Source: Hymenobacter nitidus (GTDB taxonomy: Bacteria; Bacteroidota; Bacteroidia; Cytophagales; Hymenobacteraceae). Taken from it: a DNA stretch of 64,000 bases. Position numbers and translations under genes: made by a program. Location: NCBI RefSeq assembly GCF_020447315.1, contig NZ_JAJADQ010000001.1, positions 718,909-782,908 on the forward strand, given 5' to 3'. Positions 61,058 through 64,000 of this stretch are shown one piece after another; the stretch's first letter is position 1; every line of letters begins with the position of its first letter. Under the pieces are notes generated by a model. That model was not told the DNA's origin and did not search any database. It saw nothing but the letters and a program-made list of their open reading frames with translations.

Positions 61058-64000
61058 CTAAATCGTTACTTCCTCCGAATGCGCCTCGTCGTGCACAGCT
61101 TCGTTTTTGGCCCATAGGGCATTCTCAATTTCTTCGGCCAGAGCCTCAATAACGGGCGTTTCAAACAGGGTCAGCACGTCGACGCGCACCCCGAACTGCT
61201 GGTGCACCTTGGTCAGCATCAGAATGCCGTTGAGGCTGTGGCCGCCGTTGGTGAAGAAGTTGTCGGTGACGCCCACGGCTTCTTTGCCCAGAATCTTCTG
61301 CCAGATCTTGACAAGCTTTTCCTCCGTTTCGGTGCGCGGGGCCACATACTCCTTGGGCTGCTGGTCGGCGTAGGTCTGCGGGTTGGGCAGGGCCTGCCGG
61401 TTGATCTTGCCGTTCGGCGTCAGCGGAATTTCCTTGAGCTGAATAAAGAGCAGCGGCACCATGAACTCGGGCAAGCGCTCCAGCAGGTAGCGGCGCAGGT
61501 CGGCCGGGTCGGTTTTTTCCTCGCCCACGAAATACCCCACCAGCTCTTTTTCGCCGGGAATGTTCTCGTACGCCACCAGCACGGCCTGCTGAATGCCAGC
61601 CATGCCCTTGAGCGTGTTTTCGATTTCGCCCAGCTCGATGCGGTAGCCCCGGATCTTGATTTGCTGGTCGATGCGGCCCAGGAAGGTGATGCTGCCCTCG
61701 GCCGACCAGGTCACCAGGTCGCCGGTGCGGTACACTAGGCCCTGCCCGCCAAAGGGGTCGGCAATGAAGCGCTCAGCCGTCAGATCGGGGCGGCCAAAGT
61801 AGCCCTGGGCTACGCCTTCGCCCCCGATGAGCAACTCGCCGGGCACGCCATACGGGCACAGGCTGCGGTGCTGATCTACCACGTACACTTTCGTGTTGGA
61901 GAACGGCTCGCCAATCGGCACGCGGCGGTAGTTGCGCGTAAAGTCGACGCGGTGCATGAGCTTGCCGATGGTCGTCTCGGTGGGGCCGTAGTGGTTGTAG
62001 ATTTCCACCGCCTGCCCGGCGGCCTGCTCAATGCGCTCCACAATGTCTCCGGTCAGCTCTTCGCCCCCAAAGATGATGCGCTTGGTGGGCAGCAGCACCC
62101 GGTTGGTTTGCAGAGCTTTCCAGTGCGAGGGCACAATTTTGATGGTGCCAATGGCGTGGGCCGCAAAGTAGCTCAGGAGTCCTTCGCTGTCGGTCAGGGC
62201 TTCTTTGGCAAACATGTGGAGCGTGCCACCGGTAAGCAGGGCGCCAAACAGCACCGTGTTGCCCAGGTCGGCCGCCAGCGTCGAGAGCAGGCCAAACGAC
62301 TCGCCCGCCTCGATACCCGTCTTGGCTTGCAGGCCCCGCAGGTAGTCGACCAGGTTGCGGTGCGTTACCATCACACCCTTGGGCTGGCCCGTCGAGCCGG
62401 AGGTATAAATCAGGTAGGCAACATCGGCGGGCTGTAGCGCGGCTGCCACCGGGGTAGCCGGCTGTTGCCGCCATGCGGCATTGGGAGCGTCAATGGCCAG
62501 CAGCGGCAGGCGCTGGGCGTGGAAGGCGGCCTGGTTGGCGGCATCAGTCACTAGCAGCAGGGCCTGCGAGTCTTCCAGCATAAAGGCCTTGCGGGCCTCC
62601 GGAAACTGCGGGTCGAGGGGCACGTATGCGCCCCCGATTTTGAGCGTTGCCAGCAGGCTGGTCAGGGCCTCCAGGGGACGGTTCAGGCAGAAGGCCACTT
62701 TGGCGCCCTCCCCGATTCCCTGCGCCCGGAAGTAGTTGGCCAGCTGGTTTACCTGGCTGTTCAGCTCGGCGTAGCTGAGCTGCTGCCCGTCGAAGACCAC
62801 GGCAATCTGAGCCGGGGTGGCCGCTACCTGGGCCTCGAACAGCGACACGACGGTTTCCTCGGTGCGGGGCAGCAGGCTGGTGGCGTCGAACTGGGCCCGC
62901 AGCTGCTGTTGTTCCTGCTCGGTCAGGTAGTTGGCGGCCAACACGGGCTGGTCGGCCTGCGCCACAAAGGCTTTGATGAGCTGCTGAAAATGCTGCCCCA
63001 GACGCTCAATAAAGCCTGCATCGTACTTAGCGGCATTGAAGCGGAAGCGGTAAGCCAGCTGCGTAGCCGAAGGGTAGAGAATGAAATTGAAGTCGAAGTT
63101 GGTTTGGACAAAGGACTCCTTATTAAGAATGTCCAGGGTCGATGCTTCGGCGCTTGGCTCGGCAGCAGTGGCTTCCTCCGTATTCGTGTTCTGGAACACC
63201 AGAATATGGTCGAGCAGGTTGCGGCCCAGCACGCTTTGTGCCTGCACCTCGGCCAGGGGCGCGTAGTGGTGCGGCTCACTGGCAATGTGCAGCTTCTGTA
63301 CCTGATGAATCAGCTCTTTCACCGTCGTTTCGCGGCCATATTGCACGCGCACCGGAATGGTGTTGATAAACAAGCCCACCATTTCCTCAACGCCGGGCAG
63401 CTCGCCGGGCCGCCCCGATACTACGGTGCCAAACACCACGTCCTGGGAGCCGGTGTAGCGGCTCAGCAGCACGCCCCAGGCACTTTGCACTGCCGTGCTC
63501 AGCGTCACGCCCAGTCGCTCACTCAGTTGCTGCAGGCAGGCAAAGTCGGCATCTTCAAGCCGGAAGAAAGCTTCCTGCTGGTTGAATTCCTGGTCGGTCT
63601 TCTGCGCCGGCAAGGCAGCCGTTTGCTCGTAGCCTTGCAGCAACTCTTTCCAGTAGCTGAGCGAGGCCTGTGGGTCGCGCTGGTCGAGCCAGCGCAGGTA
63701 GTCGGCATACTTGTACCGCTCGCGCAGCTGCACGGGCTGCCCGCTGACCTGGCCCTGGTAGAGCTCGGTAAACTGCTGCGTGAGCAGCCGCGAGCACCAG
63801 GCATCCATAATAATATGGTGGTGGCTCCAGATGAACTCGTATTGATCCTCCGTCAGCTGCACAATGCGCAGGCGCATCTGGGAGCCTCTGCTCAGGTCGT
63901 AGCCCCGGGCCAGGTCGGCCTGCTTCTCCCCCGCCAGGGCCCGCGCCAAGTCCTCTCCCGCATACTGGCTCAAGTCCACGAAGCTGAAGCCCTCGCGGAC
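61058..64000 (-). CDS. NRPS-1 (5' truncated by window): C - A (Asp) - T
   Basis: About 980 residues of a longer protein; the frame stays open to base 64000, so the true start lies outside and the GTG at 63979 is internal. The partial condensation domain has 'HHIIMDAWCSRLL', similar to DCL domains, hinting that an epimerisation domain precedes it off-window. The A domain has 'YTSGSTGQPKG' and the A4 motif 'STLAADLGNT'; the pocket D-L-T-K-I-G-H-I-G-K is one change from the Asp code. The T domain has 'TNGGHSLNG'. The tail 'HSEEVTI' is a possible docking element for NRPS-2. 85 bases upstream of NRPS-2. Confidence 0.93.
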   Translation of the reverse strand, partial: VREGFSFVDLSQYAGEDLARALAGEKQADLARGYDLSRGSQMRLRIVQLTEDQYEFIWSHHHIIMDAWCSRLLTQQFTELYQGQVSGQPVQLRERYKYADYLRWLDQRDPQASLSYWKELLQGYEQTAALPAQKTDQEFNQQEAFFRLEDADFACLQQLSERLGVTLSTAVQSAWGVLLSRYTGSQDVVFGTVVSGRPGELPGVEEMVGLFINTIPVRVQYGRETTVKELIHQVQKLHIASEPHHYAPLAEVQAQSVLGRNLLDHILVFQNTNTEEATAAEPSAEASTLDILNKESFVQTNFDFNFILYPSATQLAYRFRFNAAKYDAGFIERLGQHFQQLIKAFVAQADQPVLAANYLTEQEQQQLRAQFDATSLLPRTEETVVSLFEAQVAATPAQIAVVFDGQQLSYAELNSQVNQLANYFRAQGIGEGAKVAFCLNRPLEALTSLLATLKIGGAYVPLDPQFPEARKAFMLEDSQALLLVTDAANQAAFHAQRLPLLAIDAPNAAWRQQPATPVAAALQPADVAYLIYTSGSTGQPKGVMVTHRNLVDYLRGLQAKTGIEAGESFGLLSTLAADLGNTVLFGALLTGGTLHMFAKEALTDSEGLLSYFAAHAIGTIKIVPSHWKALQTNRVLLPTKRIIFGGEELTGDIVERIEQAAGQAVEIYNHYGPTETTIGKLMHRVDFTRNYRRVPIGEPFSNTKVYVVDQHRSLCPYGVPGELLIGGEGVAQGYFGRPDLTAERFIADPFGGQGLVYRTGDLVTWSAEGSITFLGRIDQQIKIRGYRIELGEIENTLKGMAGIQQAVLVAYENIPGEKELVGYFVGEEKTDPADLRRYLLERLPEFMVPLLFIQLKEIPLTPNGKINRQALPNPQTYADQQPKEYVAPRTETEEKLVKIWQKILGKEAVGVTDNFFTNGGHSLNGILMLTKVHQQFGVRVDVLTLFETPVIEALAEEIENALWAKNEAVHDEAHSEEVTI

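Noticed and set aside
28336..64000. Siderophore pathway as a firm call
   Set aside because: The TonB receptor, exporter and acylase fit, but no catechol, hydroxamate or beta-hydroxylation gene is visible, so only a possibility.

Overview
The window looks like a chromosomal segment of a GC-rich member of the Bacteroidota, most likely a Hymenobacter-like cytophagal bacterium. The pointers are a SusC/RagA-type TonB receptor, a second outer-membrane beta-barrel TonB receptor, a UpxY-type NusG paralogue, a YtxJ bacillithiol-system protein, a fused alpha/beta 2-oxoacid dehydrogenase E1, DUF6799 and DUF4136 proteins, and several TAnnTTTG (-7) promoter elements typical of the phylum. The species call is inference; no rRNA gene is present to settle it.

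Positions 1-28 kb are an ordinary chromosomal region of mixed strand. It holds central metabolism (gcvP, lipA, a branched-chain-type 2-oxoacid dehydrogenase E1), translation (pheS, tRNA-Asn), an M16 peptidase, an OsmC protein, a two-component pair, a SusC-like receptor without SusD, and many small secreted or lipoprotein genes of unknown role. Convergent genes are separated by strikingly long, near-perfect hairpins that probably act as bidirectional terminators.

Positions 28.3-64 kb are one minus-strand block: a nonribosomal peptide synthetase (NRPS) cluster cut off by the right edge. In transcription order (right to left) it contains NRPS-1 (partial C-A-T), NRPS-2 (TubC-C-A-T-E-C-A-T), NRPS-3 (TubC-C-A-T-terminal C), a TonB receptor, a UpxY/LoaP-type NusG paralogue behind a leader of about 525 bases, a SagB-like oxidoreductase, an alpha/beta hydrolase, an aminotransferase, a stand-alone acyl carrier protein, a D-threonine-aldolase-family PLP enzyme, NRPS-4 (half C-A-T-degenerate E-terminal C), a cyclic-peptide-type ABC exporter, a type II thioesterase, an Sfp-type phosphopantetheinyl transferase and a penicillin-acylase-family hydrolase.

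Read by eye, the adenylation pockets suggest Asp (NRPS-1), a hydrophobic residue epimerised to D (NRPS-2 module 1), Asn (NRPS-2 module 2), Ser (NRPS-3) and an unassigned, possibly basic residue (NRPS-4). C-terminal tails of NRPS-1 and NRPS-2 together with TubC-like N-termini on NRPS-2 and NRPS-3 support the order 1-2-3. No type I thioesterase domain is present in the visible part. Both NRPS-3 and NRPS-4 end in a related condensation-like domain, so chain release or branching is the main open question. The middle sub-operon (SagB-like, hydrolase, aminotransferase, carrier protein, PLP enzyme, NRPS-4) looks like a dedicated building-block or tailoring unit. The receptor, exporter and periplasmic acylase suggest that the product is exported, possibly matured, and possibly taken up again.
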